Source: DASSFZ01 sp035292585
GTDB taxonomy: Bacteria > Chloroflexota > Anaerolineae > Fen-1058
Assembly (NCBI GenBank): GCA_035292585.1
Contig: DATDPU010000049.1
Coordinates: forward strand, 1 to 64,000
Length of the DNA stretch: 64,000 bases
Reading direction: 5' to 3'
A program made the translations under genes and the position numbers. Positions within the stretch are counted from its first letter, which is position 1. Each line of letters begins with the position of its first letter. Below are positions 35,749 to 45,142 of the stretch, one piece after another. The notes under the pieces were generated by a model, which did no database searches, was not told where the DNA came from, and was given only the letters and a program-made list of their open reading frames with translations.

Positions 35749-36492
35749 CTACGGTCGCTTCCAGCCGGCGGACAGGATGACGCCGTTGTACTCTTCCCGC
35801 TCAATCGGCATGGCAGCCTGGAAAACGCGCTGCGGATCCATCCCCGCTTCGCTGAGCGCTTCGCGCAGCTGCTCGGTTGTCAGGTCGAGGCACGGGAAGG
35901 TTGCGCCATCGACGGTGTACAGCGTCGTGCCGGTGGTGATACTCAGCAGGAACAGCCCGCCGGATGTCAGCATGTCGGCCAGGTGCGTGACCATGCGTTT
36001 GAAGTCCGTAAAATCGCGGGCCGCGACATCGAGGCAGTGGTGGGCGGTAATCACATCGTAAGGCGGGCGGGGCTCTTCCAGCATCGCTGGGGTGCGCGCA
36101 TCGCCCACGCTCAGGTGCGTCATTTGTCGGCGTAGGGCCGTTTCGCGCAGCGCCACCGCCGCCTTGTCGCTGGGAGCGCCTTCGAGTTCGAGCATAAAGC
36201 GGATGTAGGGTCGCCAATCGTGCGCACCGGCGTCGCCCGCGATCCAGCGCCGCACTTCGTTCAAGCTGGCGGGCATGTAATCGCTGAAATGAACGGTTGA
36301 CGCTTTGCGGGCCAGCGCCAACACACTATACAAGGTCGGCCCGCCGCCGTATTCGAGCACGCGCACACCCGGCGGGAGCTGGCGGATTTGTTCGATCCAG
36401 AACGTCAACGTAAACCGATCTTCGGCGCTAGGTTCGGCGAAGTATCGGGCCAGGTACTCGCGTGCGTCAAACACGTCTCGCATATCGGTCAT
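35749..36492 (-). CDS. NNMT/PNMT/TEMT-family methyltransferase
   Basis: A 247-aa SAM-dependent enzyme. RVLEYGGGPTLYSVLALA is the SAM-binding loop, and VHFSDYMPASLNEVRRW and DWRPYIRFMLELEG match the layout of nicotinamide/phenylethanolamine/thioether N- or S-methyltransferases, a family mainly known from animals. Near residue 160 ITAHHCLDVA follows. The substrate in this bacterium is unknown. GGAGAGGAA lies before the ATG. It is on the same strand as, and just upstream of, a GT-C gene. Confidence 0.83.
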   Translation of the reverse strand: MTDMRDVFDAREYLARYFAEPSAEDRFTLTFWIEQIRQLPPGVRVLEYGGGPTLYSVLALARKASTVHFSDYMPASLNEVRRWIAGDAGAHDWRPYIRFMLELEGAPSDKAAVALRETALRRQMTHLSVGDARTPAMLEEPRPPYDVITAHHCLDVAARDFTDFKRMVTHLADMLTSGGLFLLSITTGTTLYTVDGATFPCLDLTTEQLREALSEAGMDPQRVFQAAMPIEREEYNGVILSAGWKRP

Positions 36493-36688
36493 TTCAAATG
36501 TTCCTCTCCGTTGAATTTTGTGGTGAAGCCGACGGGATGTGTCGGCTCTGGGTTATCACCTTCCCCTCAGCGAACTTGCTACCTGCTCGCAGACTCGGCA
36601 AGCAGTTTGCCAGCGTAGTGAAGGATCCCGCCGCCCGAACAGGGGACGAGATCCTTCTGGCTGTGATCGGGACGCAGCTCTCCGATCA

Positions 36689-36771
36689 GGTTGGCTGGTT
36701 GATTAGTCAGTTGGAGCTGCTACAGCCAACTATCCAACTAACCAACTATCAAACTATTGAACCATTCAACT
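36689..36771. repeat. Facing heptamer repeats TTGGCTGG/CCAACTA
   Basis: GGTTGGCTGGTTGATTAG-like units face CCAACTATCCAACTAACC-like units, giving a possible hairpin in the 280-bp gap between the acyl-CoA dehydrogenase and the methyltransferase. No gene is seen in the rest of this gap. Confidence 0.6.
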
Positions 36772-37957
36772 ACTTCATCCCCAGCACGCTCCGGGCAATG
36801 ACCAGTCGCTGAATCTCGCTGGTGCCTTCGTAAATCTCGGTGATCTTCGCGTCGCGGAAGTAGCGTTCTAGCGGCATCTCTTTGCTGTAACCCATGCCGC
36901 CGTGAATCTGCACCGCTTTCTCGGTCACCCACATCGCCGTCTCCGAAGCGTACAGCTTGGCCATGCTGGCTTCGAGCGTGTAGCGCCCTCCGGTGTGCTT
37001 GGAGCGTTCCTTGGCGAGCGCCGCGTTCCAGATCAGCAAACGAGCGGCTTCGATGCGCGTCTTCATGTCGGCCAGCAGCCACTGGATACCCTGGAACTGG
37101 CCGATGGTCTGGCCGAACGCTTCGCGCGTCTTGGCATACTGGGCGCTGGCTTCAAACGCGGCTTCGGCCACACCCAGCGCCTGCGCGGCAATGCCGATGC
37201 GTCCCGCGTCGAGAACCGTCATCGCGATCTTGAAGCCTTCGCCCTCCTCGCCTAAGCGGTTCTCGGCCGGGCACTGGTAGTTGTCGTACACGATCTCACA
37301 CGTGGCCGAGGCGCGGATGCCCAGCTTCGGCTCGGTCTTGCCGCGAACGAAGCCCGGCAATCGGGTATCGATGATGAAAGCGCTGACGCCGTTGTGCTTC
37401 CGCTCCGGTTGCGTCAGCGTGAACAGCACCAGGTAATCGGCGACCGGGCCGGAGGTGACCCACGACTTGCGGCCGTTGATGACGTAATGATCGCCTTCGC
37501 GCACGGCCCGACTCTTCATCGTGCCCGCATCCGACCCGCTCATCGGCTCGGTCAGCGAGTACGCGCCGACCGCCTGGCCGGACGCCACCGGCGGGACGTA
37601 CTTGCGTTTCTGTTCCGCCGTGCCAAACTTCAGGATGCCGTGGCAGTACAGCGAATTGTTGACCGACATGATCGTGCTGTGGCTCACGTCGGCCTTGGCG
37701 ATTTCCTCCATCGCCAGCACGTAGGATAGTGTATCCATCCCGGCCCCGCCGTATTCCTCCGGCACTTCCACGCCCATCAAGCCCAGCGCGCCCATCTTCT
37801 TGATCGTGTCCAGCGGAAATTCGCCCGTTTCGTCGAAGTGCGCGGCGATCGGGGCGATTTCCTTCTGCGCAAAATCGCGCGCTGCATCGCGGATCATCCT
37901 GTGTTCTGCGCTGAGTTCGAGGCTCGGCCCGGCCTGGGTCGCTTCGGCAACTGCCAT
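36770..37957 (-). CDS. Acyl-CoA dehydrogenase
   Basis: A 395-aa flavoprotein of normal length. YSLTEPMSGSDAGTMKSRAV is the FAD-substrate signature; ESIGMAKEI-like region QIHGGMGYSKEMPLERYFRDAKITEIYEGTSEIQR lies in the C-terminal helical domain and ends in ARSVLGMK. It oxidises an acyl-CoA to the 2-enoyl form. AGGAGG lies five bases before the ATG at 37957, whereas the frame extends further upstream without support. It diverges from ggt across an 85-bp gap with TATAAT boxes on both strands. Confidence 0.93.
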   Translation of the reverse strand: MAVAEATQAGPSLELSAEHRMIRDAARDFAQKEIAPIAAHFDETGEFPLDTIKKMGALGLMGVEVPEEYGGAGMDTLSYVLAMEEIAKADVSHSTIMSVNNSLYCHGILKFGTAEQKRKYVPPVASGQAVGAYSLTEPMSGSDAGTMKSRAVREGDHYVINGRKSWVTSGPVADYLVLFTLTQPERKHNGVSAFIIDTRLPGFVRGKTEPKLGIRASATCEIVYDNYQCPAENRLGEEGEGFKIAMTVLDAGRIGIAAQALGVAEAAFEASAQYAKTREAFGQTIGQFQGIQWLLADMKTRIEAARLLIWNAALAKERSKHTGGRYTLEASMAKLYASETAMWVTEKAVQIHGGMGYSKEMPLERYFRDAKITEIYEGTSEIQRLVIARSVLGMK

Positions 37958-37982
37958 CCTGTTCCTCCTGTAGCACGTTGCG

Positions 37983-38026
37983 ATTATATCACAGCGCATG
38001 GGCGCATGCGGGCCTCGTGTTATAAT
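37983..38026. promoter_or_regulatory. Divergent promoter region between ACAD and ggt
   Basis: TATAAT occurs on the plus strand at 38021-38026 about 17 bp before the ggt ATG, and on the minus strand at 37988-37983 about 25 bp before the ACAD ATG. The -35 boxes are not clear. The spacing suits two divergent promoters. Confidence 0.4.
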
Positions 38027-38042
38027 CGCGGGCATCACGCCG

Positions 38043-39641
38043 ATGAAAATCGCTCCCTTCCAGTTCCCTTCACGTCGATCCGTGGTGATGGCGCGCAACG
38101 GCATGGTCGCTACCAGCCAGCCGCTCGCCGCGCTCGCCGGGCTGCGTACGCTGCTGCAAGGCGGCAATGCCGCCGATGCCGCCGTGGCGACCGCGGCCGC
38201 GCTGAACGTCGTCGAGCCGGTTTCGACCGGCGCCGGCGGCGACGCCTTCGCGCTGACTTACACCGCTCGCACCGGCGACATCACCGCGCTCAACGCCAGC
38301 GGCCGCGCGCCCCAGGCGCAGACGCTTGCGGAGATGCAGCGGCGCGGTTATACCGCCATGCCCGAACGCGGCGCGCTGACGATCACCGTGCCGGGCGCGG
38401 TTGCCGGCTGGGCTGATCTCCTTCGGCGGCATGGGACGATGTCGCTGGCCGATGCGCTTCAACCGGCGATCGAATTGGCCGAGCAGGGTTTCCCGGTCAC
38501 CGAGCTCATCGCCCAGGCGTGGAGTTCGCTGGAGCAGGATGCGCGCGAGGTTCCCACGCTGGCGCAGACTTATTTGATCGACGATCATGCGCCGCGCCCC
38601 GGCGAGGTGTTCAAGAACCCGACACTGGCGCGCACGCTGCGCGCGATCGCCGAAGGCGGCCCCGATGCGTTTTATCGTGGCCCGATCGCCGAGGCGATCG
38701 TTCAAGTCATTCAAGCTCACGGTGGGCTGATGACGCTGGACGACCTCGCCGCGCACCGCTCGACCTGGGACGAGCCGATCCAAACCGATTATCGCGGCGT
38801 GACGATGGTCGAGTGCCCGCCGAACGGGCAGGGGGTCGTCGCGCTGGAAACGCTCAACCTCCTCGAAGGCTTCGAGCTGGCGGCGCTGGGTTACGCTACG
38901 CCGGACTACTATCATCACGTGCTCGAAGCGCTCAAGCTGGCGTTCGCCGATGCTTCGGCCTACGTCGCCGATCCGCGCAGGGTTTCCGTGCCGACCGCCG
39001 GCCTGATCGACAAAGCCTACGCCGCCGAGCGCCGCAAGTCGATCGATCCGCAACGGGCGGCGCGACGCGCGGCGCCGGGCCAGCCGCGCGGCGGCACGGC
39101 TTATCTCAGCATCATCGACCAGGATCGCAACGCCTGCTCGTTCATCAATAGCAACTACTGGGGGTTCGGGTCGGGTCTGGCCGCGGCCGGCGTCGCGTTG
39201 CACAGTCGCGGCGCGCTGTTTTCGCTGGAAGCCGGGCATGCCAACTGTATCGCGCCCGGCAAGCGTCCTTATCACACCATCATCCCGGCGTTGGCGCTGA
39301 AGCGCGGCCAGTTGTGGATGTCGTTCGGCGTGATGGGCGGCTTCGTCCAGCCGCAAGGGCAGGTGCAAGTCGCGTGCAACCTGATCGATTTCGGGATGAA
39401 CCCGCAGCAGGCGCTCGATGCGCCGCGCGCCATCTGGCATACCGGCGCAACCGTCGATCTGGAAGACGGCATTCCCGACGCAACCCGCCTGGCTCTGGCC
39501 GGGATGGGACACCACCTGCTGGCGCAAGACGATCCGGCGCGTTACTACGGCGGTGGGCAGATCATCGCCATCGACGAGGAGAGCGGCGCGCTGCTGGGCG
39601 GCTCGGACCCGCGCAAGGACGGCTGCGCGCTGGGATATTGA
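38043..39641 (+). CDS. Gamma-glutamyltransferase-family protein
   Basis: A 532-aa Ntn-hydrolase. Near residue 360, RGGTAYLSIIDQDRNACSFI holds the likely nucleophile Thr (GTAYLS) at the self-cleavage point; FINSNYWGFGSG and GKRPYHTIIPALAL are conserved in the family. It cleaves gamma-glutamyl bonds, as in glutathione. No signal peptide is seen, so it may be cytoplasmic. Starts at 38043 because the family begins near there and TATAAT precedes it. Confidence 0.9.
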   Translation: MKIAPFQFPSRRSVVMARNGMVATSQPLAALAGLRTLLQGGNAADAAVATAAALNVVEPVSTGAGGDAFALTYTARTGDITALNASGRAPQAQTLAEMQRRGYTAMPERGALTITVPGAVAGWADLLRRHGTMSLADALQPAIELAEQGFPVTELIAQAWSSLEQDAREVPTLAQTYLIDDHAPRPGEVFKNPTLARTLRAIAEGGPDAFYRGPIAEAIVQVIQAHGGLMTLDDLAAHRSTWDEPIQTDYRGVTMVECPPNGQGVVALETLNLLEGFELAALGYATPDYYHHVLEALKLAFADASAYVADPRRVSVPTAGLIDKAYAAERRKSIDPQRAARRAAPGQPRGGTAYLSIIDQDRNACSFINSNYWGFGSGLAAAGVALHSRGALFSLEAGHANCIAPGKRPYHTIIPALALKRGQLWMSFGVMGGFVQPQGQVQVACNLIDFGMNPQQALDAPRAIWHTGATVDLEDGIPDATRLALAGMGHHLLAQDDPARYYGGGQIIAIDEESGALLGGSDPRKDGCALGY

Positions 39642-39642
39642 T

Positions 39643-39843
39643 GAATGCAGAATGTAGAATGTGGAATGCAGAATGTAGAATGTAGAATGTAGAATGCAGA
39701 ACGTGGAATGCAGAGCGAAGAATGTAGAATGTAGAATGCAGAATGTGGAATGCAGAATGAAGAATGCAGAACGTGGAATGCAGAGCGAAGAATGTAGAAT
39801 GACGGAATACGCGATATGCGATATGCGATACGCGATTTGCCAT
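39643..39843. repeat. Heptamer array GAATGTA/GAATGCA
   Basis: Twenty or more units of AGAATGT or AGAATGC run after the ggt stop; a 40-bp block (GAACGTGGAATGCAGAGCGA) occurs twice. At the right the repeat changes to GCGATAT units. Nothing else is seen here. Confidence 0.85.
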
Positions 39844-39850
39844 CAACCAT

Positions 39851-40696
39851 ATGCTCAACAATCATCCTCCCGTCTGGCCCGTAACCGATCTGGTGATCTT
39901 CGACTGTGACAGCACGCTGAGTCGGGTCGAAGGCATCGACGAACTGGCGCGCTTGACCGGTTCGCAGACCGACATCGCCGCCCTGACCGATCGGGCGATG
40001 AACGGCGAGGTGCCGCTCGAAAGTGTTTACGCGCGACGCCTCATCGCGTCCAATCCCACGCAGGCGCAGGTTGGCCACCTGCGGCGCATCTATCGCGAGA
40101 ACGTCATCCCCGACGCGCGCGAAGTGATCGCCGCCTTGCAAGACCTGGGTTGCCAGGTCTTCATCGTCAGCGGCGGGTTGATCGATCCGGTGCGCGATTT
40201 TGGCGCGTGGTTGAATGTATCGCGCGATCACATTTACGCCGTCGATATGGAATACGATCAGCTGGCCGGCCAATGGTGGCGCTACTGGGAACAGCCCGGC
40301 GGGCAGAATCCGCAGGCGAACTACCTGGCCGTCAAGAGCAGCCCGTTAACCGGGACCGGCGGCAAAGGTGTAGTGGTCGATCGGATTCGGGCGCGCTATC
40401 CCGGCCGGGTCATGCTGGTTGGCGACGGCATTTCGGACCTGGAAGCTCAATCGCACGTGGAGCTCTTCGTCGGGTTTGGCGGCGTAACCTATCGCGACCG
40501 GGTGGCCGCGCACGCGCCGATTTACATCCAGTCGCCCTGCCTGTCGCCGCTCTTGCCCATTGCGTTGGGCCGCGTGGGCAACCGGCCGCCCTGGCATTAC
40601 TTGTTTGCCGACGGCCTGCAGCGCGTCGAGAGCGGTGATGTGATCTTTCAGGACGAATCGGCGCGCGAGATATTTTTAGCGGCGCTTCGACGTTGA
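39851..40696 (+). CDS. Phosphoserine phosphatase-like HAD hydrolase
   Basis: A 281-aa HAD enzyme. DLVIFDCDSTLSRVEGID starts with the DxD nucleophile pair, IVSGG is motif II, and MLVGDGISDLEAQ is motif IV. It would make serine from phosphoserine, and SerA lies 100 bp downstream. About 70 residues at the C terminus are beyond the common SerB core, so another phosphate ester is possible. Confidence 0.83.
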   Translation: MLNNHPPVWPVTDLVIFDCDSTLSRVEGIDELARLTGSQTDIAALTDRAMNGEVPLESVYARRLIASNPTQAQVGHLRRIYRENVIPDAREVIAALQDLGCQVFIVSGGLIDPVRDFGAWLNVSRDHIYAVDMEYDQLAGQWWRYWEQPGGQNPQANYLAVKSSPLTGTGGKGVVVDRIRARYPGRVMLVGDGISDLEAQSHVELFVGFGGVTYRDRVAAHAPIYIQSPCLSPLLPIALGRVGNRPPWHYLFADGLQRVESGDVIFQDESAREIFLAALRR

Positions 40697-40798
40697 CTGC
40701 GTTAGCGGTTTTACCACCGATGACACAGATACTCTTTTAACATCTGTGAAATCCGTGATATCCGTGGTTATAGCCTGGTTGCGGCGAGGGGCCGCGCT

Positions 40799-42388
40799 AT
40801 GTTCCACATCCTGGTATCCGATCATCTGCATCCTGAAGGTTGGGAGGTCCTGCATGCCGCGCCGGAGGTCGAGCTGGACGGGCCATATCCTGACCGCGCG
40901 AGCGTCCTGGCTGCGATCGAAGTGGCCGACGCGCTGATCATTCGCTCCAGCACGCAAGTTGACGCCGAGCTGCTGGCGCACGCGCCGTGGCTGCGGGTAG
41001 TGGCGCGCGCGGGTGCGTTGCTCGACAACGTCGATATCGACGAGGCCACGCGCCGGGGCATCCTGGTCATCAACGTGCCCGATGCCAACGTGGTGGCCGT
41101 CGCCGAACACGTGCTGGCGATGCTGCTGGCGCTGGCGCGCGGCATCCCGCAAGGCTACACCTCGCTCCGCGACGGACGCTGGGATCGACACCAGATGCTG
41201 GGCATCCAATTGAAAGACAAGACGCTGGGCATCATCGGCTACGGGCGGCATGGGCGCGAAGTGGCCGCGCGCGCGCAGGCGTTTGGCCTGCGCGTCCTGG
41301 CCTACGATCCCTATATCGACGAGAGTTTCGCACGCGAGCACGGCGTCGGCATTGTGCCGCTACCGGAACTGCTGGCGCGCGCCGACATCATCTCGCTGCA
41401 TGCGGCGGTCACGCCCGAGACGGCGCATATTCTGAACGCCGATGCGTTCGCTCTCATGCGCGAGGGCGTGCGGATCGTGAACTGCACTCACGCCGGGCTG
41501 ATCGACGAAGCCGCTCTGCTGGACGCTTTGCAATCCGGCAAGGTGGCCGGCGCCGCGCTCGACACGCTGGCGCAGGAGCCGCCGCCGGCTGATCACCCCT
41601 TGATTCATCACCCAAACGTGATCGCCGTCCCGCATCTCAATCAGAACACGATCGAGTCGCAGCGCTCCACCTCGCGGCGCGCCGCCGAGCAGGTGCTCGA
41701 CGCGCTGCGCGGCGACGACTATCGCAACGTCGTCAACCTGCCGTTTGGGCCGGGCGCGGAGTATCGGGTGTATCGACCCTACCTCAAGTTGGCCGAGAAG
41801 CTGGGCAAGTTGCAGGGGCAGCTGGCCGAGGGTCGTATCGATCAGGTCGAGATCGAGGTTCAGGGCGACGGTCTGCAAGCATTGGTGCGCCCGATCGCCG
41901 TGGGGTTGTTGTCCGGCATGTTGAAGCCGTATCCGGCAGGCGCGCGCGCGGTGAACTACGTCAGCGCGCCGGTCATCGCGCACGAGCAGGGCATTCAAAT
42001 GCGGCAGGTCGTCGGGCTGGAGTTGGTAGATTACCCCAACTTGATCTTGTGCCGGGTACACTGGCCGGGCGGGTCGCAGACGGTGGCCGGGGTGTTATTC
42101 GCCGGCGGCGAGGCGCGCCTGGTGCAATTTGGCGATATTCGCGTCGACGCCAAGCCCGAAGGCTACCTGCTGTTTCTGGAAAACCACGATGTGCCCGGCG
42201 TGATCGGCCGCGTCGGCACGCTGCTCGGCGCGCACGGTGTGAACATCGGCGAATGGCGCCTGGGCCGCGATCGACCCGGCGGCCGCGCGGTATCGTTCAT
42301 CAATCTCGACTCCGCTTGCCCGCGCGATGTGCTCGACAAGTTGCGCCAGCTCCCGGACGTGCAGGTAGCGAAACTGGTGAAGTTGTAG
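40799..42388 (+). CDS. serA: D-3-phosphoglycerate dehydrogenase
   Basis: A 529-aa NAD enzyme of the long type. VDNVDIDEATRRGILV and VAEHVLAMLLAL lie in the catalytic domain, LGIIGYGRHGREVA is the NAD-binding motif, and the ACT domain holds LLFLENHDVPGVIGRVGTLL at about 455-475. It starts serine synthesis. The upstream phosphatase gene supports this. ACT domains give serine feedback in this family. Confidence 0.95.
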   Translation: MFHILVSDHLHPEGWEVLHAAPEVELDGPYPDRASVLAAIEVADALIIRSSTQVDAELLAHAPWLRVVARAGALLDNVDIDEATRRGILVINVPDANVVAVAEHVLAMLLALARGIPQGYTSLRDGRWDRHQMLGIQLKDKTLGIIGYGRHGREVAARAQAFGLRVLAYDPYIDESFAREHGVGIVPLPELLARADIISLHAAVTPETAHILNADAFALMREGVRIVNCTHAGLIDEAALLDALQSGKVAGAALDTLAQEPPPADHPLIHHPNVIAVPHLNQNTIESQRSTSRRAAEQVLDALRGDDYRNVVNLPFGPGAEYRVYRPYLKLAEKLGKLQGQLAEGRIDQVEIEVQGDGLQALVRPIAVGLLSGMLKPYPAGARAVNYVSAPVIAHEQGIQMRQVVGLELVDYPNLILCRVHWPGGSQTVAGVLFAGGEARLVQFGDIRVDAKPEGYLLFLENHDVPGVIGRVGTLLGAHGVNIGEWRLGRDRPGGRAVSFINLDSACPRDVLDKLRQLPDVQVAKLVKL

Positions 42389-42424
42389 GTGTACCTGTCT
42401 ACTTGTGTACTGGTGGAGGTAGAG

Positions 42425-42470
42425 AAGTAGCAGGTAGCGGGTAAACAGGTAGCAGGTAAACAGGTAGCAA
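42425..42470. repeat. Short tandem repeat, AGGTAGC/AGGTAAA units
   Basis: CAGGTAGC and GGTAAA units alternate about six times just before the start of the nucleotidyltransferase at 42473. It probably includes the leader of that gene. Confidence 0.75.
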
Positions 42471-42472
42471 GC

Positions 42473-43660
42473 ATGCACACAATCCGCCCGGCGCTCCCCG
42501 ATAGTCTGATCGCCTCCGTGACCGAGACGCTCGCGCACTGGCTGCCATCCGGCGACGAGTCGCACGCGCCGCGTCAGTGGGGCGATGACGAATGGTTAGC
42601 TGCCGAATGGGTCGCCTACTGGCAAAATGCCATCCCCTGGTTACACGCTCGAGTCGGGCAGTCCGGCATCCCAATGCCGGAGGTGGCGCGGCAAAGTCTC
42701 TCATCCATCGCCGCGCTCAGCCGCCAACGCACGCACCGGATGCTCGATGCGGCGGCCGAGCTGATGAGCGCTCTGCATGCCGAGGGCGTCGAGGCGCTGC
42801 CGTTCAAAGGCGCGCTGCTTGCGCCGCTGTACTACTCCGATCCGGCATCGCGCCCGCTGGCCGATCTCGACATCCTGGTGCGCGAGCGTGACGTGCGTAA
42901 GGGCATTAATGTATTGGAGCGCCTGGGCTACAGCTACTATTCGCGCTCGGCTGAAGACTTCGTCTACCTGCGCGGCGAGCGGCAGCCGAACGTATGGCGC
43001 CCGGACAACGTGCAGCCGGTGGAGTTGCACTTCCGCGTGCGCGAAGAGTATGCCGGCCTGGCTTACGACCTTACGGATGCGCTGTGGGCTTCGGCGCAAA
43101 CGTGTTCCTATTGGGGCGATACTGAAGCGCTGATCCCCGCCCAGCCGATTATGCTGCACCATCTGTGCGCGCACACCACGAGCGATTTGCTGATTCAACG
43201 TGGGAAACTGATGGAGCTTGGCGATTTGGAGATTGTCGCCGCGCGAATGCAGCCGCCGGATTGGGAAGCGTTCCTCGCCTCGATCCCGGCCTCCGGCGCG
43301 CGCTTTGTTTATCCCGCGCTCGCCGTCGTCGAACGCTATGCGCCGGGTTCGATCCCGATGGCGATCCTCTCGGCGTTGCGCGTGCGCGTCCCGCTGTCTT
43401 TACGCGAGTGGAGCGAGAGCGCCCGGCTGGCCGATGCCTCCGAATCCAATCCGCACCCCCGTAGCGGCATCGGTCTGGGCATGGCGCGGCTGCTGGCGCG
43501 CTCGCGCGTCGAGCGCATTCGGATGTGGCTGCGCTCGTTGTTCCCGCGTCGCTGGAATCTCGTCAAGCGTTACCCGCGCCTGGCCGCCTCGCCGCTGTAT
43601 CCGATGTGCTACGTGCTGATCAACCTCGATCGGGCCTGGCACATTTTGGGCCGAAGATAG
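42473..43660 (+). CDS. PF14907-type nucleotidyltransferase
   Basis: A 395-aa protein. ALPFKGALLAPLYYSDPASRP and LADLDILVRERDV carry the KG-x-x-L and D-x-D pattern of NTP_transf_5. A second PF14907 gene is at 45143. In other bacteria these occur in loci with asparagine synthase and HprK-like kinases, both of which lie about 18 kb downstream here. The substrate is unknown. A strong hairpin starts at its stop codon. Confidence 0.82.
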   Translation: MHTIRPALPDSLIASVTETLAHWLPSGDESHAPRQWGDDEWLAAEWVAYWQNAIPWLHARVGQSGIPMPEVARQSLSSIAALSRQRTHRMLDAAAELMSALHAEGVEALPFKGALLAPLYYSDPASRPLADLDILVRERDVRKGINVLERLGYSYYSRSAEDFVYLRGERQPNVWRPDNVQPVELHFRVREEYAGLAYDLTDALWASAQTCSYWGDTEALIPAQPIMLHHLCAHTTSDLLIQRGKLMELGDLEIVAARMQPPDWEAFLASIPASGARFVYPALAVVERYAPGSIPMAILSALRVRVPLSLREWSESARLADASESNPHPRSGIGLGMARLLARSRVERIRMWLRSLFPRRWNLVKRYPRLAASPLYPMCYVLINLDRAWHILGRR

Positions 43661-43691
43661 AACCCCGGTTTCTTTGAGAAACCGGGGTTCT
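43659..43691 (+). terminator. Hairpin terminator, related to inverted repeat E
   Basis: AGAACCCCGGTTTCT pairs with AGAAACCGGGGTTCT, a 15-bp stem and TTG loop, starting inside the stop codon and followed by TCATCTTGC. It resembles the repeat at 11116-11178. Confidence 0.65.
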
Positions 43692-43835
43692 TCATCTTGC
43701 TCAATCCAAACTCCTCGAATATTCGTAAATCAAACAGCCCATGCACACACAGCGGAAAATTTGGTGCGCGCCAGGCCCGGCAGTATAATCTCGCCGAGAC
43801 GTTTGCAGCGCGCCATCACTCGCGGGGGAGGGAGC

Positions 43836-44972
43836 ATGACCAGCGCCGTTCGCCGGCTGTCGGTTTGCCTGACTATCCTGTTCAGTTTCAGCTTGAGCGC
43901 CTGTTCAACCGATCGACCGGCGGCCAGCGGCGTAGCGACGAGCATACCGACTGCCGCGCCTATATCTGCTCCGCTCTCACCGACTTCCGTTCCGGCCGTT
44001 CAAACGCCGATCCTGCAAGCTACTCTCCCCACCGCTCTGCCGACCCCCACATTCGATCCGCATACTTGCCCGCTGACCGGTTTGCCGGTTGAGGACCTCG
44101 ATTGGAGCCAGCGCCGGGCGATCCTGGTGCAGCTCGGCAACTCGCCGCCGGAGCGCCCGCAATCGGAGCTGGCGCTGGCCGACCTCGTGTTCGAGCACCT
44201 CACCGAAGGCGGCATCACGCGTTTCTCGGCGGTGTATCTGTGCCAGACCGCGCTGAACATCGGCCCGGTGCGCAGCGGCCGGCTGGTGAACCTGGAGAAC
44301 GTGCCGATGCTGAACGCGATCTTCGTCCACGTCGGCGCGAGCAACGGCGTCCTCGCGCGCTTCAACGCATCGGAAATCAACCAGGCCAAATTCGACGAGT
44401 ACGTGGGCGATCCGGGCATCACGCGCATCACGACGCGCCAGCCGCCGTTCAATGCCTACACCTCGACCGAGCTGATCTGGTCGCTGGCGCGCGAACGCGG
44501 TTGGGCGTCGGGGGACCGGGTGACGGTCCTGCCGTTCGATGCTCGGCTGCCGAGTGACGGCGGCCCGGCCACGCGCATCGACCTGCCGATCCGGCCCGGC
44601 GTGACCGACGTGGCGTATGCTTACGACGCGGCGAGCGGGGTGTATCTGCGCAGCATGGCCGGTTTCCCGCACACCGATCTGGCAACCGGCGAGCAGCTGC
44701 GCGCCGCGAATGTGCTGGTCATTTACGCCGCACACACCGAGACCGACATCATCGAAGATAGCCTGGGTTCGCGCTCGATCCAGATTGATCTCACGAGCGG
44801 CGGCCGCGCGCAACTGCTGCGCGATGGGCAGGTGTACGAGGGCCGGTGGTCGCGCCCCGATCCGCACGCCTTTTTCGAACTCACGGATGCAGCCGGTGAT
44901 CCATTAAACCTCAAGCCGGGCGTCACCTGGATTCAAATCGTGCCGATGGATTTTGCCGTGACGATCGGATGA
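43836..44972 (+). CDS. DUF3048 lipoprotein (YerB-like)
   Basis: A 378-aa protein. Residues 1-22 (MTSAVRRLSVCLTILFSFSL then SAC) form a lipoprotein signal. A Pro/Ala/Thr linker and then CPLTGLPVE, RRAILVQLGNSP, RPQSELALADLVFEH and IGPVRSGR show the DUF3048 domain. The start at 43836 follows GGGGGAGGGA. It is anchored outside the cell; function of DUF3048 is not known. Confidence 0.87.
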   Translation: MTSAVRRLSVCLTILFSFSLSACSTDRPAASGVATSIPTAAPISAPLSPTSVPAVQTPILQATLPTALPTPTFDPHTCPLTGLPVEDLDWSQRRAILVQLGNSPPERPQSELALADLVFEHLTEGGITRFSAVYLCQTALNIGPVRSGRLVNLENVPMLNAIFVHVGASNGVLARFNASEINQAKFDEYVGDPGITRITTRQPPFNAYTSTELIWSLARERGWASGDRVTVLPFDARLPSDGGPATRIDLPIRPGVTDVAYAYDAASGVYLRSMAGFPHTDLATGEQLRAANVLVIYAAHTETDIIEDSLGSRSIQIDLTSGGRAQLLRDGQVYEGRWSRPDPHAFFELTDAAGDPLNLKPGVTWIQIVPMDFAVTIG

Positions 44973-45005
44973 AAAGCAATCGACTTCATCCGAAACAAGA
45001 TCGAT

Positions 45006-45076
45006 CCACGAAGACACACGAAGACACACGAAGAGACACGAAGACACACGGAGACACACGAAGACACACGAAAAAA
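45006..45076. repeat. Tandem repeat ACGAAGACAC
   Basis: Seven or more units of ACGAAGACAC with small changes lie between the DUF3048 gene and the next gene. Confidence 0.85.
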
Positions 45077-45142
45077 CAACAGCAGTTTTCGCGCCGCTTC
45101 GTGTAACTTCGTGGATAAAGCCTTATTCCAGGTAAATGTCTA

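Noticed and set aside
37958..38167. N-terminal extension of acyl-CoA dehydrogenase
   Set aside because: It overlaps the ggt start and both promoters, and AGGAGG lies directly before the ATG at 37957.
39643..39843. CRISPR or iteron-type origin
   Set aside because: The units are seven bases, with no spacers, DnaA boxes or replication gene nearby.
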